Shown here: positions 1 to 7,047 of the stretch, piece after piece
Layout: every line of letters begins with the position of its first letter
Numbering within the stretch: position 1 is the stretch's first letter
Assembly: GCF_014196925.1 (NCBI RefSeq)
Contig: NZ_JACIEN010000012.1
Coordinates: 1-60,147 of the forward strand
Source of the DNA: Chelatococcus caeni
Lineage (GTDB): Bacteria; Pseudomonadota; Alphaproteobacteria; Rhizobiales; Beijerinckiaceae
DNA length: 60,147 nucleotides
Direction: 5' to 3'
Made by a program: the position numbers and the translations under genes
Notes under the pieces: generated by a model
Seen by the model: the letters and a program-made list of their open reading frames with translations, nothing else
The model's database searches: none
What the model was told of the DNA's origin: nothing

Positions 1-95
1 AGCGCATCGACGTGTCCGAGGCCATGATCCACGTCGCCATGGGAAGCCTGCTGCTGCGCAGGATCAGCCACTGACACCATTCTCAAACGGACTCT
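1..95 (+). mobile_element. 3' end of an IS5-family insertion sequence (left copy)
   Basis: The frame ends IDVSEAMIHVAMGSLLLRRI-SH-stop, the typical C-terminal tail of IS5-family (IS427/IS1031-like) DDE transposases. The tail is followed by the outer end TTCTCAAACGGACTC. The same 95 bases recur, inverted, at 60053-60147. The next bases are TTA, which fits the TNA target used by this group. Only the last 23 or so codons are in the window. The copy lies against the 3' end of the replication gene. Confidence 0.8.
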
Positions 96-1019
96 TAGAC
101 CCTGTTTGGGTTCCCGATAGCACGAGCCTCCGGTTCCTGATAGCACGATATCCCGGGTTCCCGATAGCACGAGGCCATCCACAGGTTTTGCACAGGCGCC
201 GGACGGCTCAAAAGCGAGCAGCAGGCGGCCGCCGACTTCGACCTCCAGAAACAGCGTGTAGCCCGGCAAGGGTTGGCGCTGGATGATGCTGCGCAGCTCG
301 AAGGCGAAGCGCTTGAATGGCGATAGGCTGCCGGATTTCTGGTGCAGATGCCGGAAGTCGAAACGCCAGCCATGGCGCTGCCTGCCGCCGTGCTTGCGCA
401 CTAGGCGGTAGAGCCAGCGATCGAGCCCACCTGTCAGGTCGAAATAGGCCCGGTCGATGGTGAGCACGAGCGCATCGTCGAGGACGGCACGATAGAACCA
501 GTCCGGCACGATCAGCTCGATCCCGGCGGGCTTGCCGTATCGATCGGTGCGCTCCTGCCATTCATTGATCCAGGAGAAGCGGTGACGGCGGCGCTCGGCC
601 GGCTGGCGGAGCGAGGTGGCGACGGTGGTCGACTGGAGCCGGTCGAGCGCTGCCTTCAGGCGCTGATAGTCGCGCAGCGACACGCCGCGGCCGATGAAGT
701 TGAGGATCTCATAGGGCGTGGCGGCCATCAGGCGCGAGGTGCGCAGACCCTTGTCGCGCGCCTCGACGATCTGGCTTGCTGCCCAGATCAGGATATCTGC
801 GTCCCAGATCGTGGCCATGCCGTGATCGGGCACCGCCTCGACGCGGATGGTGACGTCGCCCGCCACGAAATCGATCGGGGCCGTGCGGTGGCTCTTGGAG
901 AGGGAGAAGAACGGATAGGCCATGAGATCCTGCGCGTCGCGGGGCGCGAAATCGCCCGGGAGCGCATGGAACAGATCAAGCTGCCCTCGCTCCTGAGATG
1001 GGCGATGCCGCGCCGTCAT
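96..1019 (-). CDS. repA: replication initiator protein A (RPA family), 3' end cut by an IS
   Basis: Starting from ATG at 1019, the frame stays open to the IS junction. It reads MTARHRPSQERGQLDLFHAL, then DLMAYPFFSLSKS, then HGMATIWDADILIWAASQIV, a strong match to the plasmid RPA initiator family (winged-helix initiators that bind iterons). About 300 residues are present. Later blocks include RRRHRFSWINEW and LTGGLDRWLYRLVRKHGG. The frame runs on through three iteron-like repeats and into the IS without a stop, so the native C-terminus is lost or replaced. The start lies just downstream of the excisionase-like gene, as in related elements. It should give the element autonomous or post-excision replication. 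Whether the cut protein works is unknown. Confidence 0.88.
111..172 (-). repeat. three iteron-like direct repeats inside the 3' end of repA
   Basis: TTCCCGATAGCACGA occurs at 111-125 and 158-172, with a one-base variant (TTCCTGATAGCACGA) at 134-148. The start-to-start spacing is 23-24 bp, about two helical turns. They lie in the coding end of repA and read VLSGT in that frame. Regular spacing next to an initiator gene suggests initiator-binding iterons. The IS sits 16 bp from the first one, so part of the array may have been lost. Confidence 0.65.
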
Positions 1020-1036
1020 TGAGGAAACCGCAAGGA

Positions 1037-1315
1037 TCAGCGGGCGTGACGGCCGGCATGGGCCGGTACGGGCTCATGCCGCTTTGCGGGCAGGACGCGG
1101 CCGCGCGGATCGGAGGTCGAGGTGACGACGCCGCGCTCGGCCCAGGCTTCGAGATCGTCGATGGCGTAGACGACGCGGCCGCCGAGTTTGCGATAGGCCG
1201 GCCCGGTGCCGTACGTGCGGTGCTTTTCGAGGGTGCGTGCCGACAGGCTGAGGAATTCGGCCGCTTCCTTGGTGCGCAGGAAGCGCGGCGGCAGGGTCGC
1301 GAGATTGGTGGTCAT
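1037..1315 (-). CDS. excisionase-like helix-turn-helix protein (RdfS-like)
   Basis: A 92-residue MerR/AlpA-type DNA-binding protein. Residues 13-60 (LRTKEAAEFLSLSARTLEKH followed by GPAYRKLGGRVVYAIDDLEAW) form the winged HTH used by recombination directionality factors, with a basic C-terminal tail. It lies 17 bp upstream of repA and downstream of the FseA-like genes on the same strand. In ICEMlSymR7A the equivalent excisionase gene rdfS is the target of FseA. By analogy it should steer the integrase toward excision. The assignment as RdfS rests on position and fold, not on a measured match. Confidence 0.7.
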   Translation of the reverse strand: MTTNLATLPPRFLRTKEAAEFLSLSARTLEKHRTYGTGPAYRKLGGRVVYAIDDLEAWAERGVVTSTSDPRGRVLPAKRHEPVPAHAGRHAR

Positions 1316-1450
1316 GGGGGCCTCCGTGGCGTTCGCTGGAGCCGCTGGCGCTTAGCGGCGGGACGAAGGCCACGTTGGCGAAGAAGAATTGCGAGGGGGG
1401 AGTGCGAACTTAAGGGTGCTAAAAACGCACACCCGTGATCGTAGTGCCGG

Positions 1451-1960
1451 CTATTTGCGGCGGCGGTGGCGAAGCAGCTTGCGATAGCCGCCTTCGATCA
1501 TGGCGAAGCCGTCCTTGACGAGATCGAGCACGGCGTCGCGCAGCGGGGAGGTCTTCCAGGGGTCGCTGGCGACGCGCTCGACGCCGAAGATGGCTTCGGC
1601 GATCTCGCGGTAGTCGGCATTGTGCATGCGCGCGTCGACGGCGCGTAGCATGTTCTTGAGGCGGCGGCGTTGTTGGGCTGTCATGCGCATATCCCGCGGA
1701 ACAGAGAGGCCATGGAGACTGCGCCACAGGCGCGTCAGGGCCTGGATCCGATCGAGGCTATGAGCATCGAGCGGTATGATGGCGGCAATCGGCTGGTCAG
1801 GCCTGAGTTTGTTCAGCGCGATCAAATGGAGGCGGCCGCTCTCGGTGAAAGCCGACAAATGCAGACCTTCGAACGCGGTTTGCTGGAATTCCATGTCAAT
1901 ATCTCCGAGAACGAGCGGGCCGATCTGAACCAGTTCTGGTGCGGGACCGATATGCAGCAC
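1451..1960 (-). CDS. DUF2285 protein, C-terminal part of an FseA-like activator
   Basis: The clean part of this frame starts at GTG 1960 (VLHIGPAPELVQIGPLVLGD) and gives 169 residues with the DUF2285 fold, ending in a very basic RHRRRK tail. The frame is open further upstream, reading ALEQPVFWTPETDTS before the GTG and back to TTTCCC at 2030-2025 in the neighbouring gene. It is therefore probably translated mainly as the second half of a protein joined by +1 frameshifting, like msi171 in ICEMlSymR7A. The joined product would be 256 residues. Alone it has no obvious ribosome site. Confidence 0.78.
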   Translation of the reverse strand: MLHIGPAPELVQIGPLVLGDIDMEFQQTAFEGLHLSAFTESGRLHLIALNKLRPDQPIAAIIPLDAHSLDRIQALTRLWRSLHGLSVPRDMRMTAQQRRRLKNMLRAVDARMHNADYREIAEAIFGVERVASDPWKTSPLRDAVLDLVKDGFAMIEGGYRKLLRHRRRK

Positions 1961-1997
1961 GCTTGTGTCGGTTTCCGGGGTCCAGAAGACGGGTTGC

Positions 1998-2222
1998 TCA
2001 AGGGCGCTTAGGCTTGGGCGGGCGGGGAAATCGCAGGCCCCAGCGATTGCCGATCGCTTCGGTTTCGTTGTCCCCTCTCACGGGAGTCTTAGCGATATTT
2101 GCATAGTCCCGCTGGTATTTTGGATTGCGGCGCAGGCATTCCCAGGCAAGCGCGTCTATATCGGCGTCGTCCCAATAGTCATATGGAATTGATGAGCGCC
2201 ATTCTCTCGTATCTGGCGTCAT
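1998..2222 (-). CDS. DUF6499-type protein, N-terminal part of an FseA-like activator
   Basis: A 74-residue frame from ATG 2222 containing YWDDADIDALAWECLRRNP and WGLRFP. It matches the small N-terminal domain that is either fused to, or encoded just before, DUF2285 in alphaproteobacterial ICEs (msi172 in ICEMlSymR7A). It stops at 1998, while the +1 frame continues into DUF2285. The TTT CCC in its WGLRFP motif is the place where frameshifting is known to occur in the Mesorhizobium homologue. The 74-residue zero-frame product may itself be a separate protein. Confidence 0.75.
   Translation of the reverse strand: MTPDTREWRSSIPYDYWDDADIDALAWECLRRNPKYQRDYANIAKTPVRGDNETEAIGNRWGLRFPRPPKPKRP
2024..2030 (-). 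other. putative +1 programmed ribosomal frameshift site
   Basis: On the minus strand the codons for RFP are CGA TTT CCC. Slipping one base at TTT (Phe tRNA moving to TTC) changes the reading to F-P-A-R-P-S-L-S-A-L-E-Q-P and leads directly into DUF2285, giving one continuous 256-codon protein. In ICEMlSymR7A the published mechanism is +1 slippage of tRNA-Phe from UUU to UUC in a conserved msi172 motif. The same codons in the same motif are seen here. Confidence 0.65.
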
Positions 2223-2336
2223 GATGATCCTTCCTGTGCAGCGAATGCGCGTTAAGAGCGAATTGATTCCGCGAATTCAATTGCTTTGGAAGGATGCGAG
2301 TGGCAACGCCTGTTGCTTGCAGAACAACGGAGGCGT

Positions 2337-2594
2337 TCAGTGCGGGCGCTCGCGCCTGAGCTGCCGGTAGCCGTGTTCGGTCATCCAGTGAGCGCGCGCC
2401 AGATGGCTGTCATGGACGCGGCGGGCACGCTCGGGTTCCGCGATCGGACAGATCCTGAAAAGAACCTGCACGGCTTCCTGCCAGTCGGCGCCGTCGGCCT
2501 CCGCGTCGAGCAAGCGGGCGTAGAGTTTGATATGCTGGCGGTCATACTCGGTGAGCGCCAGGCTCGTGGGGGCTTCGTCGAGGTAATCAATCAT
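2337..2594 (-). CDS. small DUF2285-family protein, QseM-like antiactivator candidate
   Basis: This 85-residue protein reads YDRQHIKLYARLLDAEADGA, then DWQEAVQVLF and HLARAHWMTEHGYRQL. It is the short DUF2285-type family that sits beside the FseA/RdfS genes in ICEs. In ICEMlSymR7A the small protein QseM binds and blocks both TraR and FseA. No DNA-binding motif is visible. The length and neighbourhood fit that role, but binding to the FseA-like protein is inference. Confidence 0.65.
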   Translation of the reverse strand: MIDYLDEAPTSLALTEYDRQHIKLYARLLDAEADGADWQEAVQVLFRICPIAEPERARRVHDSHLARAHWMTEHGYRQLRRERPH

Positions 2595-2703
2595 CGTCAG
2601 TAAAAAGCACGTAGCATCCTTTGATCGGACTAGGCTTCCTTAACCATATCTACAGGCCGAAGGTGACAATGGGGCGGCAGTGCGTCCGTCCGGCTGAGTG
2701 AAA

Positions 2704-2955
2704 CTATTTGCGTTCAGCGGATTCTTGCGCATCGACGATCATCACCCCTTCGTTCCGACCCGAATTGATGAAGGCGATGCCTTCGGTTTCCAAGGCTCTG
2801 CGCACTTGATCACTGGTGCTTTCATACACACGAAGGCCGCTTGCCGACTCCATGCGTTTGAGCGCGGTCAGCGAAACCTTGGCCTTGTCCGCGAGCATCT
2901 CCTGTGTCCACCCAAGCAATGCGCGCGCGGCCCGTGTTTGTCGGGCGGTGATCAT
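2704..2955 (-). CDS. XRE-family HTH regulator
   Basis: An 83-residue protein with a Cro/CI-type HTH: TARQTRAARALLGWTQEMLA then VSLTALKRMESASG, about residues 3-45. A short tail (RALETEGIAFINSGRNEGVM) is common in single-domain XRE repressors. It is divergent from another XRE gene at 3111, with a 155 bp AT-richer gap between them. Its position next to the QseM-like gene suggests a QseC-like role in controlling the excision switch; that is inference. Confidence 0.8.
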   Translation of the reverse strand: MITARQTRAARALLGWTQEMLADKAKVSLTALKRMESASGLRVYESTSDQVRRALETEGIAFINSGRNEGVMIVDAQESAERK

Positions 2956-3110
2956 GCATGATCACCTCCCACCGGCACCAACCGTCACGCCAGAACTACG
3001 GCTTCTCTATTCGGTCCGTGCCGAGCGCACGAGCCTCATCAGTCCTCCAATCGTCAATTACATACTATAGTTGATAAACTTAAAGTGTGTAAATTGCCAT
3101 CGCTTTGCGC

Positions 3111-3329
3111 ATGGACATGCGCAAACTGGTCGGCCGGAACTTCGCCCGCCTGCGTCGGGAGAAGGGCCTGACGCAGGAAGAGGTCGAAGCTCGTTCCGGT
3201 TTCAGCCAACAGTACCTCAGCAGTCTTGAACGCGGTCGGAGGAATCCGACCGTGATCACGCTCTACGAACTCGCCCAAGCCCTCGAGGTCAGTCATGTCG
3301 AACTGGTTGCACCCGACGACGAGACTTGA
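3111..3329 (+). CDS. XRE-family HTH regulator
   Basis: From ATG 3111 the protein is 72 residues and almost entirely a Cro/CI HTH: GRNFARLRREKGLTQEEVEA, FSQQYLSSLERGRRNP, ITLYELAQALEVSHVELV. A second ATG at 3117 is possible. It diverges from the XRE gene at 2955. The intervening sequence (2956-3110) is AT-richer than its surroundings and is the likely shared operator, but I see no clear palindrome. It resembles small autoregulators of plasmids and ICEs. Confidence 0.8.
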   Translation: MDMRKLVGRNFARLRREKGLTQEEVEARSGFSQQYLSSLERGRRNPTVITLYELAQALEVSHVELVAPDDET

Positions 3330-3532
3330 TGAGCACTCCCGCGAGGATCATGCTTCTCTTCGTGGTCGGCACTCGACCGCCACAGGATGGGATCAGAGGA
3401 AGCCGGCGGGACAATCTATTATGCGACATCGCCTTGGCAGACCTTGGCGGTCAAGTCGTATTTGCGCACTCGCCGTTCCCCGTCCCCTCGCGGGGAGATG
3501 CTTCGGTCAGGTGATCCCCGGCCGAACTCGTG

Positions 3533-4134
3533 TCATAGGGAGGCAGGCTGTCGCCGTTCTCCCCATTCGAACTCTGTTCCGTCGATCCACATGCGATGCA
3601 GGATCACGGCGATTTTCCGCGCTAAGGCGATGATCGCCTTCTTGTGACCGCGCCGTCGCGCCACCTGCATTGCCCAAGCCTTCAACGCCGACCATCTCTT
3701 CACACGAGTCAGCAGCACTTGTGCGCCCTCGTAGAGCAGGCTGCGCATCATGGCGTCGCCCCACCGGGAGATTCTGCCGCTTCGATCGACCTCACCAGAT
3801 TGCTGCTTGCGCGGCGTCAGGCCAAAATGGGCACCGACGGTCCGAGATCGCATAAAGCGCGTGGGAACATCCACCGTGGCCCGGAAGGTCAGCGCGACGA
3901 GAGGCCCCACACCTGGCACAGTCATGAACCGTCGGGTCAATTCATCCTGTCGCGCCAATTTGACCAGCAGATCATCCAATCTGCCAAACTGCTCCCGCAA
4001 TCCACGCCTCGCCGCCAGAAGCGTATCCGTGACGACGTGCAGATCCGTGTCAGCGGTCAACTCGCGCACGCGCGGCTCGAAATCGCGAGCCGTGACCTTA
4101 CCCAGATGATAGCCGAAGTCGCGGATCAGCCCGC
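3533..4134 (-). pseudogene. IS110-family transposase, C-terminal half (split gene)
   Basis: The frame carries the Transposase_20 domain (MTVPGVGPLVALTFRATVD, HFGLTPRKQQSGEVDRSGRI, WGDAMMRSLLYEGAQVLL). It begins abruptly at 4134 with GLIRDFGYHLGKVTARDFE, a mid-protein block. The missing N-terminal half lies at 14905-15343 on the same strand. Joining them at the shared GCGGGC gives an uninterrupted 347-codon gene. It was therefore split by insertion of the 4135-14904 element, not decayed. Confidence 0.9.
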
Positions 4135-5735
4135 CACTTCAGTCCCTGAGTGGGCACTGAATTTACGCAACTTCCCGCCACAAGCGTCTGTAGCAGCCGG
4201 GACTTCGATCCCATGATGCGAACCTCGCCCTCCGCGACCTCGACGCGCTGCGCGAGCGCGCGAAGGTGGTCGCGACGATAGCCGCCGCTTTCCAGTCTAA
4301 TACGCTCACGGGCGGTTGTGGCGAACTTGCGCAGCATCTGCGGCGTCACCGCCTTCTGTCCTGTGTTCTGGAGCATGGCCTGCGCACGCTCGGCATCAGC
4401 TTTGGCCTGATCGCGGATGGCCTTGAGGCCGTCGATACGATCTTTCAGCGCCGGGTCGTCCAGATCGGCAACACCTGCCTCGATGGCGTCATAAAGCCGT
4501 TTGAGGCGCAATTCCGATTCGGCTGAGCGTTTGTTCAACTCGGCGATATGCTCGCGGCGGCGCTCAGCGTGTTCTTCCCTGCGGTCGAGCGCAGCGGCAA
4601 GCACGGTTTCCAGCCGCTCGGGCTGGAGAAGCTGTTTCTCAAGGTGATTGACGACAAGATCGTCCAACTTTTCCATCGGCACGGCCATGCCTTCGCAGGC
4701 GGTCGGCCCCTGCCGCGCCTTCATCGAGCAGGCGTAGTAGCGATAGCGCCCGCCCTTGCCGGTGCGGATGGTCATGGCCCCGCCGCACTTGGCGCAATGG
4801 ATCAGGCCGGTCAGCATGGTTGGGCCGCTGATGACGCGGGCGGGCATGACCTTGGGATTACGAGCCTTGAGCAGCTTCTGAACCGCCTCGAACGTATCTT
4901 TGTCGATAATGGGGGGGACCGGAACCGTCACGATCTCGCTGACCGGCTTCAATTCCTTGGTTTTGGAGCGCTTGTTGAACTCATGCTCGCCCATATAGGT
5001 GCGACGGGTCAGGATGCGGTGCACCTGCCCGATGCCCCAACGCCCGCCATCGCGGGTGAAGATGCGGCGGCTGTTGAGATAGGAGACGATGTTCTTGACG
5101 CCCATCTGGCCGGTGGTGCCGTCGCCCTCCAAGGCAAGGCGATAGATCAGCCGCACCGTATCGGCGTGCAGCGGGTCAATCTCCAGCTTCTTCTTGGTCT
5201 TAGCCCCGCGCTGTTCGGCGGCGACGGTGCGATAGCCGATAGGAGGTAGCGAGCCGTTCCAGAAGCCTTGCCGCGCGTTCTCCTTCAAGGCGCGCATGAC
5301 GTGCTTGGCGTTTTCCTTGGACTGATATTCATCGAACAGCGCCATGATCTGCCGCATCATGACATGCATGGGGTCGTCCCCCATTTCCTGAGTGATCGAA
5401 ACCAGCTTCACACCGTTCTTCGCCAACTTGCGGACATAGAACTCAAGCTCGAAGTGATCGCGGAAGAACCGGCTGAACGAATGGACCACCACAACGTCGA
5501 AGGGCGCGGGTTTCGACGTTCCGGCCTCGATCATGCGCTGGAACTCGGGGCGGCGGTCATTGGTCGCCGATGCGCCGGGTTCAATAAAGGTTTCGACCAG
5601 TTGCAGGCCGCGTGACTCGCAATAGGCTTCGCCCTGCCGCTTCTGGTCGGGAATGGAAACGTCATGCTCGGCCTGCCGCGCCGTCGAAACACGCAGATAG
5701 AGGGCGGCGCGTAGCGGCACGGTAGAAGCGGTCAT
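4098..5735 (-). CDS. large serine recombinase/integrase
   Basis: I chose ATG 5735 because GGAAACAG lies just upstream and the protein then begins MTASTVPLRAALYLRVSTAR, placing the catalytic Ser at residue 17. The order is resolvase domain (to about 150), recombinase domain (about 175-290), a zinc ribbon (HCAKCGGAMTIR then YYACSMKARQGPTACEG) and a coiled-coil C-terminal region. At 545 residues it is full length for the family. The last ten residues after LKWR come from the IS110 target, so the C-terminus changes with the insertion site. It should integrate and excise the 4135-14904 element. Confidence 0.92.
   Translation of the reverse strand: MTASTVPLRAALYLRVSTARQAEHDVSIPDQKRQGEAYCESRGLQLVETFIEPGASATNDRRPEFQRMIEAGTSKPAPFDVVVVHSFSRFFRDHFELEFYVRKLAKNGVKLVSITQEMGDDPMHVMMRQIMALFDEYQSKENAKHVMRALKENARQGFWNGSLPPIGYRTVAAEQRGAKTKKKLEIDPLHADTVRLIYRLALEGDGTTGQMGVKNIVSYLNSRRIFTRDGGRWGIGQVHRILTRRTYMGEHEFNKRSKTKELKPVSEIVTVPVPPIIDKDTFEAVQKLLKARNPKVMPARVISGPTMLTGLIHCAKCGGAMTIRTGKGGRYRYYACSMKARQGPTACEGMAVPMEKLDDLVVNHLEKQLLQPERLETVLAAALDRREEHAERRREHIAELNKRSAESELRLKRLYDAIEAGVADLDDPALKDRIDGLKAIRDQAKADAERAQAMLQNTGQKAVTPQMLRKFATTARERIRLESGGYRRDHLRALAQRVEVAEGEVRIMGSKSRLLQTLVAGSCVNSVPTQGLKWRADPRLRLSSG
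4129..4134. other. left attachment core of the IS110-targeting element
   Basis: GCCCGC at 4129-4134 lies exactly where IS110 coding sequence stops and recombinase coding sequence begins. The same hexamer at 14899-14904 marks the right junction. A short direct repeat of this kind is expected from a serine-recombinase crossover. The true exchanged dinucleotide must lie within it. Confidence 0.75.
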
Positions 5736-5778
5736 AATCTGTTTCCTTTCAAAGCCGGTTGTGTCCCGAATGGGGCCG

Positions 5779-6111
5779 CTACTCTGCGGCCTCCCTGATG
5801 GTCCTGACGATCCATTCATTCAGGCTCTTGCCCGATGCTGCTGCGGCAATGACTGCGGCGGCATGGTCGTCAGGCGTGAGGCGGACATTAAACTTGCCGG
5901 AGAACTTCCGGCGCGGCTCGATACCCTTCTCCCGGCACATTTCGAGATAAACGGCCAGCGACTTGCGGCCTTCCTCGATCAGATCGTGGACGCTTTCGGC
6001 ATAGAAGTCGGCCCCGCCATTGAGGCCTACAAACTCGCCGCGCAGCATCTGAATCTCGGGATCGAAAGCGATAACCGCCTTCTCGCCATTGATTTCGACG
6101 ACATTGTTCAT
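5779..6111 (-). CDS. hicB: HicB-family antitoxin
   Basis: From ATG 6111 the protein is 110 residues. A HicB-like partial RNase H fold (FDPEIQMLRGEFVGLNGGAD, then SVHDLIEEGRKSLAVYLEMC) is followed by a ribbon-helix-helix tail (KFNVRLTPDDHAAAVIAAAA, then GKSLNEWIVRTI). The RHH half should repress the operon. The start codon overlaps the hicA stop as ATGA, so the pair is translationally coupled in the order toxin-antitoxin. It probably stabilises the mobilizable element. Confidence 0.88.
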   Translation of the reverse strand: MNNVVEINGEKAVIAFDPEIQMLRGEFVGLNGGADFYAESVHDLIEEGRKSLAVYLEMCREKGIEPRRKFSGKFNVRLTPDDHAAAVIAAAASGKSLNEWIVRTIREAAE

Positions 6112-6362
6112 GGCTTTACTCCGTGTTCGTCCAGCCATTTTCGGATGCTGGCAACCGCACCTTTGTCCGTATCCGGTGAGGGATGCGGGCGATGAAAGAC
6201 GCGCACTTCGCCGAACAGGAACACGCCGACGCGCGAACCTTCCCGCTCGCTGACCTCCGCCCCGAGGGCTACAAACAGCGCCTCTATATCGGCCCAGCGG
6301 ATCGAGCCGTTGACCGGGCGGGCGAAGATCAGTTCCAGCGTGGCTCTGTGACGCTTTTTCAT
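6108..6362 (-). CDS. hicA: HicA-family mRNA interferase toxin
   Basis: Starting at ATG 6362 gives 84 residues: KKRHRATLELIFARPVNGSI, RWADIEALFVALGAEVSE, GSRVGVFLFGEVRVFHRPHP. This is the double-stranded RNA-binding-like HicA fold. The catalytic His is probably in the VFHRPHP motif. It ends in the ATGA overlap with hicB. HicA toxins cleave mRNA until HicB binds them. Confidence 0.86.
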   Translation of the reverse strand: MKKRHRATLELIFARPVNGSIRWADIEALFVALGAEVSEREGSRVGVFLFGEVRVFHRPHPSPDTDKGAVASIRKWLDEHGVKP

Positions 6363-6375
6363 GGAGTATCCAGTA

Positions 6376-6693
6376 TCATTTTGTAGTACCGTTTTCAAGA
6401 TCAATCTCAGGCCCTGTGTCGGGCGATCCGGTGTCGGGGCCGAACATTTCATCGAAGAGATCGCTGAACCATCGTTCGAACACCTCGATTTCGGCTTCCG
6501 TGACCGGAACGGGATCGGGCCAGTCGTCGGTTACGGTCCATGTGCTGAGGTCATGTTTGGGCGGCCTGCCGGGGAACGGCCACGGATAGCCCAGTAATTC
6601 CTCAAGCTGCTCCGACGCCGTAGGCGGTCGTTCGGTGCGCCGGGAACGGGATGCCGTCACCGGCTTGTGGTCGCCGCTGCGGTCAGAAGTCAT
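6376..6693 (-). CDS. hypothetical protein of the mobilizable element
   Basis: The likely start is ATG 6693, which overlaps the end of the AlpA-like gene and suggests coupled translation, giving 105 residues. The N-terminus is basic and low in complexity. The middle reads LEELLGYPWPFPGRPPKHDL, and the C-terminus is acidic (VFERWFSDLFDEMFGPDTGS). I do not recognise a family. It lies between hicA and alpA in one orientation, so it is probably part of the regulatory unit upstream of the relaxase remnant operon. Confidence 0.6.
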   Translation of the reverse strand: MTSDRSGDHKPVTASRSRRTERPPTASEQLEELLGYPWPFPGRPPKHDLSTWTVTDDWPDPVPVTEAEIEVFERWFSDLFDEMFGPDTGSPDTGPEIDLENGTTK

Positions 6694-6910
6694 CGAGGAA
6701 ATCAAATTCGTTGAACGAGCGCTGCCGCCATCCGGCAGGGTTGGCGACCCAGCGATTGATGTCGGATTCCTTCCAGCCCGCGCCATTGGTGCTGATCTTG
6801 ATCTGGGCTGGAAAGGTGCCTTCGGCGATCTTGCGATAGATGGTGGACCGGGACAGCCCGGTGCGGGCGAGAACGGTCTTCAAACGGACGATACGGTCTG
6901 GTTGACGCAT
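6683..6910 (-). CDS. AlpA-family phage/IME transcriptional regulator
   Basis: A 75-residue winged HTH: MRQPDRIVRLKTVLARTGLS, RSTIYRKIAEGTFPAQIKIS, GWKESDINRWV. This is the classic AlpA/excisionase arrangement. AlpA-type proteins commonly act as activators or directionality factors for neighbouring integrases. Here the partner is presumably the serine recombinase encoded downstream on the same strand. Its end overlaps the next gene. Confidence 0.88.
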   Translation of the reverse strand: MRQPDRIVRLKTVLARTGLSRSTIYRKIAEGTFPAQIKISTNGAGWKESDINRWVANPAGWRQRSFNEFDFLDDF

Positions 6911-7047
6911 GGCTGCGCTGCCTCCTGCTGGGTGTTTCTGGCTATTGCAGAGACCAGACAGAACAGTGATTTATCGTTGTGCAACTGATATTTAGGCAGC
7001 GTAGGGCTATGGCGTAGAAACGGCGGCAAATAGGAAAGTTCTTCGCT

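Noticed and set aside
111-172. Possible CRISPR-like array
   Set aside because: Repeats are 15 bases with 8-9 base spacers and lie within repA; they fit iterons, and no cas genes are present.
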